A DNA stretch of 64,000 nt from assembly GCA_019454045.1 (NCBI GenBank), contig SKCR01031827.1:124001-188000 (forward strand), given 5' to 3'. Positions 11,037 to 23,830 of this stretch are shown in pieces. Under the pieces are notes generated by a model. That model ran no database searches. It was not told the DNA's origin and saw only the letters and a list, made by a program, of their open reading frames with translations. Numbering within the stretch: position 1 is the first letter of the stretch; each line of letters opens with the position of its first letter. A program made the translations under genes and the position numbers. The DNA is from Zanthoxylum bungeanum (lineage: Eukaryota; Streptophyta; Magnoliopsida; Sapindales; Rutaceae).

Positions 11037-12334
11037 TGTTGTGATATTTTATATCGTATCGCAAGTGTACGGTGTCAAGTTTTAGTAAAGATGAGTGAAA
11101 GAGTGTCGAACCCACATGGATTGCGTTCAACTCGCACTAAGTACTATAATTAGTAAACCTAACTTTATTTAGAAAACAATTAATTAAGATTAAACTAAAT
11201 AAATAAGATATGAAAATATTTAAGTAGGAGAAACCAATACGAGAGAGATTCTAGAGTCTAATTTCACCTAGCTATCCCCTATGTATTTGTCATGCCAATC
11301 AATCCTTACTCAATTGCATTATTTATAAGTCAAGAATCCTAAAGTATTCAACTCCCTTTTCCAAGCAATAATGAAAAGATTATTAATTACGGACTTCGAT
11401 ATCCCTACGAAAATCTAGTAATTAACAATTTATTACGCTTTGTGACTTCAAAGGAACTACAGATTCTCCCGAACTCTATAAAATTCCTAGGTTATATTCT
11501 CTAGATCCTATTCAAAATTCTTTTCTCCCGAGCGATAGATTCTAAACATGCATCATCTCAATTTGTGGCCAACAAACAAGAAGCATTAAACGTAAGAGAA
11601 TACAAAAAAAAAAACTTAAATAAAACTTCATAACAATTAAATTGACAACCAATATATAGTTTCAAGCATCAGCCACATCATCCTCTAGAATTATTGAGTT
11701 AGTTCATGACTAAAGAAAAAACAATGACAATAGGGTAATGAACATAATGGACATCATTAGAGTTTAAAGAAGAAAACTAGATGATAAAACCCGAATTGAA
11801 TCCCTTCCTCTTCGGACGTCATCGTCTTCGTCTCCTCCTATCTTTCTTCAATCCTCCTCCATGGATCTCTCTAAAAATATGTGTTTTTTAGTCTTTTCTG
11901 TGTATTAGCCTCTTCCCTAGGGTTTTGGACGAGCTTCTATATTTATAGGGAAGTCCTGGAGTCCTTATGGATGTAAAATACGACCAAATTAATCTTCTGG
12001 GAGTCTGTCGGGGCGCCGAAAAGTGGTGCCGCGCTGCCCAACTCACTGGAAATTATATGGCAGGATTTTGAAGCGGTGTTGCGACTCCAAGAAATGGGTG
12101 TCGCGACGCAAGGCATTTTTTTAAGATTCTATTTTCTACATTTTTCGCTTTTCCCGTGTGCTTCTGATGCATCCGTTGGGTCCCAAAACACGTACAAATG
12201 CCCCAAGATCCATGTTCCCATGCTTCCTTCAAATAAAACATAAAACAAACTACAAAATACATTAAATGAAACGAAACCTAACAAAATAATAAGCTAAGAA
12301 TGCAAAAATAAGTGGGTATAAACCGCACTTATCA
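11037..12334 (-). mobile_element. Solo LTR, 1298 bp, minus orientation
   Basis: Read on the minus strand it starts TGATAAGTGCGGTTTATACC and ends in ...ACAACA. It is flanked by perfect TSDs GTCTC (11032-11036 and 12335-12339). The end region ('GTGGGTTCGACACT', then 'CACTTGCGATA') resembles Athila-like Gypsy LTRs and the solo LTR at 44180-46458. It includes an imperfect run of GTCGCGACGC-type motifs near 12107. Confidence 0.85.
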
Positions 12335-12789
12335 GTCTCGTATCAGTTCGTGAATATACAGTACACCATGATATAAGGATGATATGCTTTGAAATAATAA
12401 TAAGTGCTTATGTGGATAAATTTAGTTTAATTCGGAATATGTTCCCTAGCCCATTTTCTAATCAAAGCAGTCAATCATAGATCATCGCATGAACCGGAGT
12501 TTCCTCAGCAAGCGAGTAATGCCAGCCAGATTCCAAACCAGTGAGTGGATCTTTCTTTTCAATGTTTATTTTACTTATATAGTTTGGTGTCAGACTTACT
12601 TTTTAAGCACTTAGGGCATTAACCAATTTCACTATCAGTTATATTTTATTCAATTTGTTTTGGGAAATGATTTAGAAAAAAATGTTTTCAAAATATTAGT
12701 TTTATGATTTCGAGGCTGGGGGAAAAACCCACTTCAGTATCTAACTGGATTTATATATGGAATTGACGGACAACACATGTGTACATGTA

Positions 12790-13200
12790 GAGGACTGAGG
12801 GGACGACGATACGTAACGCTCTCAGATCCTAGTTCAGGACTATGGATGACAGATGCCCCTAGATCCTAGTTTCAAGGTCAAGTAGTAGCATGGATTCACA
12901 CTCTTGACTCTAGTTCAGGGACAGGTAGTGGCATGGTTTGGGGGACAGCGATACGTAACACCCCAATGTCATGGATTTGTACTCCTGGCTCTAGATAGGC
13001 GTATGAGGGGACGGCGATACGTAACGCCCCCATGCGTTAGGTTTTTTAGATACAGTTTTCAGAGACATTTTTTAGAAACAGTTTTCAAAAACAGATATTT
13101 CAGAAATAGTTTTCAAAACAGACATTCCAGATACATTTTTTCGGAACCAATTTTTCAAAAGTAGACTTTAGAAAATTTTTTCAGAAAGAAAGTGGTTTCA
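12790..13200 (+). repeat. Short direct repeats in the Tekay-like LTR
   Basis: A block of the form 'GGGGACGGCGATACGTAACGCC' recurs near 12798, 12940 and 13007, each followed by diverged 'CTAG...GGTTCAGG'-like text. From 13045 to 13170 a second, roughly 20-bp, AT-rich unit ('CAGTTTTCAGAAACA'-like) recurs with drift. Both probably reflect slippage within the LTR promoter region. Confidence 0.6.
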
Positions 13201-13726
13201 GATTAATAGAAGAGATTTCAGGAAAATGATTTGAGATGAATATGATTTTAGATTCATGGATCCTTAAAAAGAATTTTTAGTATTTACTCTTAAATCGTCC
13301 ACTCACTTAGATCATTCAAACGATTTAAACCCCCCACTCCCAGTGTTTTATTTTGCAGGTTCATAGAGGACAAGCTCGCGGGGATGGATACTGATAGCAG
13401 TCATTAGAGAGTTGGTCCATCAGGTCAAGTCAGGGATTAAGTCCAGTTCAGTCAGAGACTGTCATGTAACATATATGTTATACAATAATGGTCACATGTA
13501 TACTCCATTATAGAAGTTATTGTCAGTGTTGAAATGTGTATTTAAATAGAGTACTTAGTATTAAGAGTATTATTCATACATGGTTAATGATTAGGCTATG
13601 GTCTCATACATGAGTTTATATATATGTGAGAAAAGAATAGCAGTTATCAGAAGTCAGAGGCTTATGGAGATGATACAGCCTATCCCCCTACCGGTAACAT
13701 CTCCCGGATTGGGGATGTTACAAAAA

Positions 13727-15350
13727 TGTGATCACACCATGTATCTTTATCTATTTAATGAATATTTTATTTGGGGATTGTGAACAAATCCCATTTAACT
13801 AATAATCTTTATTGGACCAGAGATTTATTAAACTAATACATTGAATGTATGTAATCTAATGAATTATAAATAACTAATGATAGTTTTTTATGCTTTGTAA
13901 CTTAGTCGATGAGTTGTTATGACATAGTTACGTATTTCTGATGAGACACAGATTGAATACTTTCACTAGTTCAAAGATTTTTAGATCTTGAATTTGAAAA
14001 CTGTATCTTTAAAATTCGTAGCAAGTCATTGAATTGTTCAAAGATATTTAATGTGATCAAATTGGCACAATTAGTTTTGTGGTTATTTAATGAATATGAT
14101 TCTTACTCAATATTATCTTTTTATGATTACATTATGTTGGAGTTGGTTAGTGGGAGGAATCGAATCCTATATAATTTGATTCATTTTATATTGAGTATTA
14201 CCGAGTTAATTTCAATACTCTTGGGGTTATGCTTTAGTAACACTAATTCTTCATTTTGAATAGAAGTTTCATTAGTTTCTAATGTTACGTATTTGATATG
14301 CATAAGTAGAAAATTCAAAATCTTGAAAAGTTTGAGATTTGAATATTTCTTTTGTATAATGGTTATACAATTGAAAGCACTTGCGCCTCAGAGGTATAAG
14401 TAAAGTTTGTCATTTATTCTATTTTATAGAATCATGTATTTTATTTGATAGAATATATTTTTCTATGATCCCGAGTAATAAGCTTCCAAAGGCTCCGCAT
14501 GCAAGTTACGTTCTTCACCACCTTCGAACGAAACCTGCCAAGGGGTTCATGTTCGACATGCATTCGATAGGTCGTTCGAATGAATTTTCGACAGATTGCG
14601 CTTTAGTCACACGTTTGAGTGACATTTGAACACCGTTGCATGTTATAGTTATTTTGGACTCATTTTGAAGGTTCTTTTGGGCTTGGGAAATCCTACCTAT
14701 AAAAAAAACTTTAGCCTCTTTACCATGGTTGGAAAAACAATATCAAAATCTCATATTCTCTCTAGTTTTCATCTTCTCAAGAGCACTCATCCTTGAAGAC
14801 TCAAATCCCATATCTTTTTCCTTTTGAGTGATCTGTCTTTTCAACCATCATCAACCCTATAAACAAAAATTAAACTAATAATCTAAACCTTCAGAGTTCT
14901 AAGGTGGAGATTGGTGATTGGAGTTCTGACGTTGCGAGTTCGCATAAGTGATTCACTTACATTTCAGAAGTTCTGAAAAAGCTGCTTGGTGCGGGCTCGA
15001 GTAGTTCTTCGGGTTATTACAATAATGAGAATAGAGTCAGCAAAGTTTTTGCTTCAGGTTTTTTCACAATCTCTGTAAGTTTTCTCATATAGTGGATTTG
15101 GGTGGTAACCAATATCCGAAGTGGTTTTTCTCTCCAAAGCATTTTCACTTCGTAAACAAATCCGCTTCTTATTTGTTTACTTTTGTAATTTACTTTATGC
15201 TTGATTATTTACTGCTATTGACGGCTTGTACTTAAGGATGCTTGAATTCTAACGATAGAAACTCTATCTTAGACATGTCTTTGATCGAGTAGATTTTTTA
15301 ATTCCGCATGTTATACTTATTCCCCCGTAAATATATTGGGTCAAAAACTT
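13727..15350 (+). other. Probable Copia-type LTR fragment, no coding
   Basis: The stretch begins TGTGATCACACC. It has a TATA-like CTATAAAAAAAA at about 14698 and a downstream region with the look of Copia R/U5 (for example 'TTCGTAAACAAATCCGC' near 15150). I cannot fix its 3' end, find no reliable TSD, and see no open frame that resembles a protein. The call rests on layout only. Confidence 0.35.
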
Positions 15351-15913
15351 TGTGAATTTTCAGTAAGAATGTCAAAGCAAACAAAATATGATAATTTATT
15401 TTGAGCCAATCAGATTAATTTTTATTTAAAAAAAAAACATTAAGCTTGATAAAATCAAATAATGTGTGTTTAGAGATACATAACATCATATAGAATTGGG
15501 CTACTTAGAGATTCAATCAAAACTCCAAATGTAAGCCAAATTATACAGGAAAAAAAAAAATAATTGGCATATCAAATTATCTATCCAGCTTTAGAAAAAA
15601 ATGATTCAAAAATCTGTTTATATCAAGCAGTACCTAATGAAAGCGAAATAAGTAGGGAGATCGACTCATCGAGTCGATCCAAAGAAAAATACCGTCGTTC
15701 GTTGGTTATTAGAGACATCCTAAAAACATCTAGGGTTGAAATATGGCATTCAAATTAAGTTCTGAATTAGTAAAACCGAAAGCAAAAAATGCTATACACA
15801 TGCTGCTGAACTATGCAACCAAAGACAAACAGAAAGTAAAATTTCCATTGCAAATTATATTACATAACAAATATTCATGCAGTTTCTGAAATAAAGTCTG
15901 AATTATTTCAACA
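15351..15913. other. Non-coding DNA downstream of the coiled-coil gene
   Basis: AT-rich sequence with A-runs at about 15428 and 15550. It would hold the 3' UTR of the gene on the minus strand next to 15914. I see no other feature in it. Confidence 0.5.
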
Positions 15914-16672
15914 TCACAAATGCAATTTCTCGGAAACACTCTTGCAGTATGAGGCCTTTTTCCTGCAGCTCATAATTCTGAAACTCTGTCTCAATATATC
16001 AATATCTCTTTCCTTTTTGTGCACTTCATTTTCCACAGAAGCTAATTGTGCTTTCAGAGCTTCAATGTCTTGTTCTTTGCCTTTCAGTTCCCTCCTCAGC
16101 TCTTGTATCATTCTATATTCCTCTGCTCTCCAATACACTCTATTTCCTTGAGTCACTAGCAACAAGATTATTATGTTAATAAAACATTAATTGTTAATCA
16201 AATTGTAAATAAAGAAGAGAGAAATTAAGAAAGCACCATGTGTTCTTATAATAAGATCATCAAGCTCAGTCTTGATAGCAAGATAAAGCTGCTTCCATTT
16301 CTCCACAGCTTCATCTCTCCGCACTCTTTCTTCTTTCAATTGCTCAATTAAGAAGTTTGTTCCCAAAATCTTCCACTGTTTTTCCTTTTCATCAACCTTC
16401 TCTTTCACTAACCCATCTTTCATTTCCCCAATCTTCTCTTCCAAGTTCATCCTTAGCCTCTTTACTTCTTCCTTAAGTTTCTTTCTCTCCTGCTTCCACT
16501 CAGCTTCTTTGAAAGCAAAAAACATCACTTCCTTTTCATAAGCTCTACTCTCTTTCTCCCTCTCGTGCACCATCCCATTGATTTCCTCTCTCAAAAGCCT
16601 TATCTTTTCTGTCAAAATCCTCACATCTTTGTGACTTAACTTGCTCTTTTTCTTGCTTGGAAAGTTACCCAT
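15914..16672 (-). CDS. Plant coiled-coil protein, two exons, 225 aa
   Basis: Exon 1 runs 16672-16237 and exon 2 runs 16155-15914. The 81-bp intron (16236-16156) begins GTGCTTTC and ends TTGCTAG, and splicing keeps the frame (436 + 242 nt, stop TGA). The product is rich in Lys, Glu and Arg with long heptad-like stretches (about residues 15-110 and 155-205), so it should be a nearly continuous coiled coil. The N-terminus MGNFPSKKK fits an N-myristoylation signal (Gly2, Ser6) followed by basic residues, which suggests membrane attachment. 'WKQLYLAIKTELDDLIIRTH' and, across the junction, 'GNRVYWRAEE' look like a conserved plant family sometimes labelled golgin- or USO1-like; I do not know its role. 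No transposon domain is present. It is the only host gene I can support here. Confidence 0.85.
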
Positions 16673-16846
16673 GATTGTTATTACTTCTTTTAGCTTGATA
16701 GAGAAAGAGGAAGTGGAGAAATATAATGGTGGTGGGTCTTTGGATCAAAAGAGAAGTGTGTGGATCACAAATATTTTGCAGCTTTTTGCAGAGGCTCCAA
16801 GAGCAGAGCTTATAGTACATTTAGTTAAATACTACATGCAACGTGA

Positions 16847-16854
16847 ATATATAG
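16847..16854 (-). promoter_or_regulatory. Possible TATA box of the coiled-coil gene
   Basis: A TATATATT-type element on the minus strand lies about 175 bp upstream of the ATG at 16672. The spacing allows a 5' UTR of roughly 140 nt. The region is AT-rich, so a chance match is possible. Confidence 0.4.
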
Positions 16855-16899
16855 CCATATGCATCTATTATCTCTTCTTTTTGATATTTTTATAATGTG

Positions 16900-18456
16900 T
16901 TACACTCTACCGATATATATCAGTTCATACATTTATAGCACAACCGAGAGGTCTACCGCACTTAATTTGAAAATTTACTGTCAATTAGAGACGAGACTTC
17001 TACCCCACACATATAGATTTCTCTACTCCAGTCTATTTTTGCTACTTTAATAATTGATCGAAGCGTCAAAAGATTCCCTTGAAGAGAGGCCAATATCTTT
17101 ATCTGATTGATTTTACATAAAGACAAGGTCACACAAAAGAGATGCAAATATTGATACATATATGTGAATGGAAAAAGATGAGTTTAATTGAATTACTGTT
17201 ATCAATTCACATGCACAAGTACTGTTTAGAATATTGATTTCACAATCCAATTATTAGCAAAATAGTGCCAAAGTCTTCAGTGGTCCTACATTCTCTACAA
17301 TCACATTAAAGCTACTTGTACCAGAGCTCTTTGCCCGGGCATATTAGTCTCTCAGTTGAGTCAAGAGGTTGACACGGGTAATGGCAGAGGCAACCCTGAG
17401 TTTTTGGGTCATAGATGGGTTCTTAAATTAAGATCCATATCAATAAAGAATTATATCATATACTTAGAACTTGAGATTTTATTAAATTTGTGATATAGCC
17501 GCCTCTGTGGATTATCCCCAATACTACTTTTAACACGAGAATTTTACGGTTAAAAACTCAACTCACCTTGGGAAATTAACGAAAAGGATTATGCCAACAG
17601 ATACTTCATAACATTATAATTTATTGTACTTTAAACAAGTTATTATCATGATATCAATGCTATGTACAAGTTAGGTACCAAACAAAGTAATGTTCTACAA
17701 GTTACCGCCAGTTTTGTAATTGTAAGCTAATCATCGGATTCCCTAAGCCGAAAACGACTTGCAGTAACCATATATGGCATATGATATTTAAGAATGGCAT
17801 GAATTGTTGCAGCAAGAGTATGTCCATATTCCATTAATTTACCATCTAGCATGGAATGTATAGATGACTTTTCAACAAACACTTTGCTATCGTTATTTTT
17901 TATTGATATTTTGAGTTTTAAACTTCTACGGCTAAGGCTTGTCTTCAGTATTATTTTTTTTTTATTTTTTTATTTTTTTTAAAATCGTTGGAAACCATCG
18001 CCAAACTACCTGTTCCGAGCTTAAGCGGAGCAGATAAAACCCCTAATTATCTCATGTTCTTACAAAAAACGCATTCCCTGAATTTGAATTCAAGACCTCA
18101 AGGTGAGATCCTGAACCCTACACCATCAAGTCATGTCCCTTGGGACGTCTTCAGTATTATTGTTAGGCTCATATGATCACTTCAGGGCGATACCGGCTAT
18201 AAGCGGGCTAGGCGACATGTTTATTGCCCCCTGTTTTTTTAAAAATAATTAATGATTAAGGATCCCAAATTTATTTTTATAACATTATTGTATAATTAAG
18301 GAATTTTTGGACCCCGATCATATTATGACCGATCCTGGATCACTTAAGCGCTTTCTCTAATCTGACATCAGAGCTAAGGTATTAAGTTTTTTCTCTAACT
18401 CAACTTAGCAGAAATTATGTAATAATAGTAATTGAGATGGCAAGCAGGATACTTCT
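16900..18456. other. Non-coding host DNA upstream of the gene
   Basis: No protein-like frame is seen. A T-rich low-complexity tract lies at about 17948-17982. The segment 17990-18050 resembles 27965-28020 and may be a small dispersed repeat. The right boundary is the TSD of the solo LTR at 18457. Confidence 0.6.
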
Positions 18457-20831
18457 TGTTGGGGTTTTGTGGTTGGGGCGAAATCGTAATTTAAAAATTT
18501 TAAACTTACCGAATAAATTATTCAATATCCAATATGAATAATACATTCATATTTCACCTAAATATTTTATTCGATATCAAATAACGATATAAATAATTTC
18601 GAAAAATACCGCGAAATTTTTACGAAAATGTTTTTCCGTAAAATCACATAAAACTCGTTTACGACTGAACTGACCAACCAATGCCACACGGGGCTGCCTA
18701 GGTCAGCCCCAATAGTGATTGGGCAGTTCATGGGCTGCCCGAACAATGACCAATTGACTGTTTGGGCAGCCGCTACCCGGTAACATCGTTTTTCACCATT
18801 TTTGCATATTTCACTCCAAAATAATTTCCTTCAATTATTCTAATGCTCAATACACATCCAATATATTTAAACATCATATTTTTCATTACAAAAATTCTGA
18901 ATTTTTCAGACCTGGAACAGAATATGAAATTAATATTTTTCATCATTTAAATCCAATTTTCTCAATATTAATCATATTAATCACAACACCAATCAAAGCC
19001 TCCACAAATAAAGAACTCAAGAACAATTCTACGTATTATTAGAGTAGTCATAACACTCTAGAATGACAACAAGTTATCTAATAACCAAAGTAAGCTTATA
19101 TTGCACTAATTAAGATTACTAACTTTCTACGTATGCATATATTCATTTTCAAAGCATCCATCCATCTCAACATATATTTAAGAGGGAATATTAAATCTAC
19201 ATCATATGTAAATAGATAGAACAATAGAAACAATTTTTCCATTTGAAGAGAGTAAGAAAAATACCTTAATTTTAATTTTTTCTTCAACAAAGCTCTAGCA
19301 CTTTATTTTTTTTTCTCTCAAACCTCTATTTTTTATGTTCATGGAAGCTTTTTCTTCTTAAGCAAATGAAACATAGTTCACTTTATATATGTAGGGTGCT
19401 TGGCCGAATTATAGGGACAAAATTGGTCAAAATTAGTTTGCAAATTTAATTAAAGTAAGTCATTATCAATTTGATAAACTTAACCTTTAATAAACTTGCC
19501 ATTTGTAACATATTACAACAAGTCATTAATCTAGCAAATGATGACATTAGATATTTTATTTTTAATTACTTAATTATTTAACAATTAAATAATCAAATAA
19601 TTAATTAATACAAATTTCTATAAATATGTATTTTTATTTACACTAAATAACCAAATACATATATTAATGACAAATGTCAAAAATATAATATTTAACAATT
19701 AATTAATGTGTATTTAATAAAATCATGTATTAAATACAAATACACATTAAATAAAAAATGACTGAAATGCCCTATGCATGTATTTTCGTTTAACCGTTAA
19801 ACGAATCGAATTAACTTATTTAATTTGATAAAGTATTATGAATAATTTATATTATTCATAATGTGTTGCCCAAGTGCTCAACGAGTACACTTCATATTGT
19901 GAGACTCTCTAAGTTCAGGTTTATCCGTCACGAAATCCTATTTCGTGTCCATAATTCACCCACTCGTAAATTATAACGACCACGGATAATCTCGTTAAAC
20001 TATGCAAGTCGAGCTCATTGCATATGTATAATCCATCCGTCACAGACTATCGATATTATATCGGGGATATATATTGGAACGTCAAATCTCTAAGATATAA
20101 TATAATCGACTTACAAATTTACGATCTCTATATAACACTCGTAACTCGTTTCCGCAGTGTACCATGCATGGTTTTAACAGATCACAAATACATGTAGGAT
20201 ACATATGCTCTGTACACAGGACTGACAGATTCTATCTGATACTCACAGGATATCATGAGCATGAGTCCACACCCAACGAACAGACGGAGGTCTGATCTAA
20301 ATAGATCGGTGACATGACTGACATCAAAGTATGGAGGATGACTCATATATCTACAGTGGTATCTCAAGTCGAAGGACCACAATGCTACTCGACTCGAGAA
20401 GATTCATATTAACGTTGGTGTACCATCTATTATGAAATCTTTGGTGAGTCGTTTGAGTGTTTATCAAATAAACACCTAGACGTCTATACGAGTCTCCTAA
20501 GACTCATGGTTCATTGGGACAAACCTTCAGACCAAGTCTCGATATACGACATGTACTGGTCTCAGTGGATTTTACTAACCCACCCGTGTTAGTAAATCTT
20601 GACCAGAAAATTTATTTGAGAATATACAACTTATAGTGACACTTTCCAATGTCAATTACAAATTGTGTTGTAATTGCGCACTACGTTGTAAATCTTAGGG
20701 TCTTTGTCTAATATATACATATCACTAAATCAGATTTAGTTTCAATCTAATCGTTATTAGAACGAATACGTATATAAAAACAAGAGGTGTAACCATAAAT
20801 AAGTAATATTATGAAAAAAATGAATTGTTCA

Positions 20832-21602
20832 TGTTGACGGCGGATTTTGGTCTAGGGTAATTTGGGAATATTACTCCCGAGACAGTTCCTCCCTCAATAG
20901 TAAATTTGTTGGTTATGTGGGAACCAAAGGCAAATTTAGCAGAAGACAGACAAATGCACCAATCAACAAGGAGATTTAACGTGGTTCGGCGGATCAGGTC
21001 CAACCTACGTCCACGGACACAAACATAATGATATTTTTATTACTGAGATATGCTTCTATGATATCTATTATGTTTACAAGCTTGATCGTAGTGATCCTGT
21101 TCTTGATTCTGATGCCCTTTACACATACTCTACCCTTCTATTTATAATAGTACAGAAATCAGACTCCTTCTTTTACAAGGGTTCCTAGTTGAATCAATCT
21201 TCTTCTCCCGCAAGGATTCCTAATCTAAAACTATCTATACTTCTCTTATCCTATTTGGACACTCATTCATCAAGTCTCCCCATGAAAGTAGGATAATTTG
21301 TCATCTTATCCAAGAAAATATGATGCCTTATCTTCCTGAGCACGCCTCGCTATCTGGTCGGTCTTCATGAGGTCGGTCATGGTAGTCCTTTGAACTGAGA
21401 ATGCTTCTGCCGATCTGATAATGCTCGGTCATCGGAACCAAAGTGGTCGGTCACCAATCATCAAATGCTCAGTCTCTACCTGTTGGCTTTATAACACTCA
21501 TGTGGTCAGTTCGGTATTAATAATCTCGATCAAGAAGGGAATTACCTTTTTTACCCCCTCGGTGCTCCTTAAATAACATTGGACCTGAAAACACCATCAA
21601 CA
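20832..21602 (-). repeat. 3' LTR of the Tat-type element (771 bp)
   Basis: It starts TGTTGACGGCGG and ends CACCATCAACA in plus orientation. Nearly identical to 26066-26838 and related to the solo LTR at 32868-33704. On the minus strand a TATAAATA box lies near 21140. The purine run ACTAGGGGACAGA just inside (21603-21615, minus) is the likely polypurine tract. Confidence 0.95.
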
Positions 21603-22422
21603 TCTGTCCCCTAGTTCTCGGTTCCAATGAGTCATACAAGTTGGTGCCGGGAACTATATAAGAGTGGTACGGTTGATGAACTGATAGCCGATCTTCTGAA
21701 GGAGAAATTTTGTCTGCCCACACTTACATCCTGATCGGTCTGACTCAGGTGTTCGGTCTGACTTTCTTCCTACCGAGGTGAAATCCCCTTATTGTTCTTC
21801 TGTAATTTTGTCCCTCGAGACGCGCAACCGTCACATCCTCTTAAATGCCCATCGGATCACTTCTAGGGTTTGACGAGAGCCTGCCACTTGTCAACCATCT
21901 GTCGTGCTCCCGCCAAAAGCAAAACAATCTGACCGTTATGGTCAGTTAAAAAGACATCCAATCTCAGCCGTCCATCCAATTCTGAAAGATCATTTTAAAA
22001 GCGACACGTGGTGTAAATCTGACGCTTTCGTTCAATCTAACGGCCACAAATGCACCGATCAGACTATAACAAAATGTAGTAAACACTGTTGCCTTCTTTC
22101 ACGAACTCTTCGATCTCCCCAATCCACGAGAACTCTTCTCTTTTAGCTGTGACCAGTGAATCCTCAGAACGACCAGACCGCTCCGAGTAATCTGCAACCC
22201 TTCTAAAAGAAACAAGTAAGTCTTCTGAACGACCTTTTGCTTTTGCTTTCCATGTGTTGCGAATCCTGCTCCCTTTTGTTCATTTCTTTATCCCTTTTTT
22301 TTGTGTTTTGGTTTTGTGCTGCTAGAGAGAGATTTATGGCTTGATCGATTTTTAGAACTCACAAGCTTAGCTTTAGAAATTAGCTATAGACTGACCTCCC
22401 CCCTTTTTCTTTTATTTCTCGG
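21603..22422. other. Region between 3' LTR and antisense ORF of the Tat element
   Basis: After the polypurine tract this has no clear coding. In plus orientation it would be the upstream region of the antisense ORF: a pyrimidine-rich run lies at 22240-22310, and AAGTAAGTC at about 22214 could be a splice donor. I see no TATA box I would trust. Confidence 0.45.
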
Positions 22423-23159
22423 ATGTCATGGATGTCTGACACCAGGTCTTCCTCTGCAAACCCTGCTAAACCTCCGACTCCCCCTGTTGAAGAGCTCTCC
22501 TCGAGCTCGGGGGCACCAAGTATAGAGGACCTCGATACTACCCCCACCCTTTCCGAAATTGAACATGATACATACCATCAGAGGATTCCTTGGAAGGACC
22601 CAGAGCCTGGTGATTTTGGCACTTCGGCTCAGGACATGGACCGTCTTTCCAAGATAACTGAAGATGACCTCGCACTGCTCCGGCAACGATATGATATTCC
22701 GATAGATATCGCCCTTAAAGTTCCCGGGCTAATGGATTGTGCTAGTCAACCTGATGAAGGTTCGGTGGCCATTCTTCCGGCTTTTTTTGAGTGTGGACTT
22801 CGGTTGCCGATGCAACGCTATTTTTCCTGGATGCTGGCCGAGATGGAGATCGCCCCTTGTCAACTGAGCCTGAACAGCTGGAGGATTTTGGCCGGGCTTC
22901 ATGTGATTTGGAGTCGGGCGGGACTCAGTGAACCTTCTCTTGAAGAAGTGAAGAGGCTATATCGATTGAAGGCCAACCCAAAAACTCACCATGGTTGGTA
23001 TTACCTTTATACTTATGCTGATTCGCCAAACGTTGTCGTCAAGCTCCCCAACTCCAACAAGAACTTCAAAGACTTATGTTTTTGGGCCACATGAGATTGA
23101 GGACGAGTTCTGAGATCGTATGAAGATGAGGTCTCTGTCCCAGATATGTTTAGAGCGGG
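22423..23159 (+). pseudogene. Antisense ORF of Tat element, putative gypsy-type transposon family
   Basis: An open frame of 223 codons (22423-23094) lies on the strand opposite gag-pol. The central stretch 'FECGLRLPMQRYFSWMLAEM' followed by 'LSLNSWRILAGLHVIW' is the signature of the plant family named 'putative gypsy type transposon' (Pfam PF04195 as I recall), known as an extra antisense ORF in Tat-lineage elements such as Grande. Its function is unknown; N-terminal low complexity (Ser/Pro/Glu) precedes the domain. The same frame continues past TGA codons at 23092 and 23098, with protein-like text to about 23159 ('LRSYEDEVSVPDMFRAGG'), so the stops look like recent G-to-A changes. After that the deletion junction with RT follows. 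Confidence 0.75.
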
Positions 23160-23170
23160 AGGTTAGGATT

Positions 23171-23764
23171 TTAACCCCTAGCGTTCTTTAATCCGAAGGG
23201 CATTACTTTATAACAGTAAAGCCTCTGATCGGTGACAAAAGTTGTCTTCTCCTCGTCCGCATGGTGCATCTTGACTTGGTTGTATCCTGAGAAGGCGTCC
23301 ATAAAGCTTAGCAGTCCCTGGCAGGCTGTTGCATCTACCAGCTGATCTATGTTTGGTAGTGGGAAGCTGTCTTTCGGGCATGCCTTGTTGAGGTCGGTGA
23401 AGTCCACGCACATCCTCCACTTTCCGTTTGATTTCTTTACCAATACCACGTTCGATACCCACTCTGGGTATTTCACTTCTCTGATGAAACCAGCTCTCAA
23501 TAATTTGTCCACCTCGATAGCTACGGCCCTGCACCGTTCCTGATTAAAGTTTCTTCTTTTTTGCTTCACTGGCTTGTGTGACGGGTTCACTGCCAAGCGG
23601 TGATTGATAAATTTTGGATCAATCCCGGGCATGTTGTCGTGCCTCCAAACGAAGATGTCTGGGTACTCCTTCAGACATTCCAGCAGGCCCTGTTTCAGAT
23701 TTTTGTCTAAGTTTCCCCCAATTTTTATGCCCTTACCGGGTCCGAAGAGTTCTATCCCTTCCAA
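23171..23764 (-). pseudogene. Reverse transcriptase, N-terminal half, Tat-type Gypsy
   Basis: The translated frame holds 'CVDFTDLNKACPKDSFPLP', 'LLSFMDAFSGYNQVKMH' and 'YCYKVMPFGLKNA', which are the fingers and palm blocks of Gypsy RT, including the first catalytic Asp in 'FMDAFSG'. The frame then ends at the deletion junction near 23180, before the YVDD box. Upstream, 'FVWRHDNMPGIDP' is the usual RT lead-in. RNase H and integrase are absent from the element, so the polymerase cannot work. Confidence 0.95.
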
Positions 23765-23830
23765 TTCTTCGATCGCTCCTAGCCGGGCAGCTTTGTTTGG
23801 CCGAAGACCCGGGTCCCCACTTGCTTATTC

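Larger units (their letters stand above)
10712..13722 (+). mobile_element. Tekay-like Gypsy LTR, 5' end missing, split by a solo LTR
   Basis: The right end reads CCGGATTGGGGATGTTACA, the 'GGGGTGTTACA'-type end common in plant chromovirus (Tekay/Del) LTRs, and the body has repeated 'GGCGATACGTAACGCCCC' blocks also typical of them. No TG start is found at 10712 and no matching TSD, so the 5' end is lost. The solo LTR at 11037-12334 lies inside. No primer site follows 13722, so this is a remnant. Confidence 0.55.

Noticed and set aside
13740..15350. A second host gene right of the Tekay-like LTR
   Set aside because: The longest frames (60-82 codons) are unrelated to each other, with no splice logic or domain, and the layout is more like an LTR.
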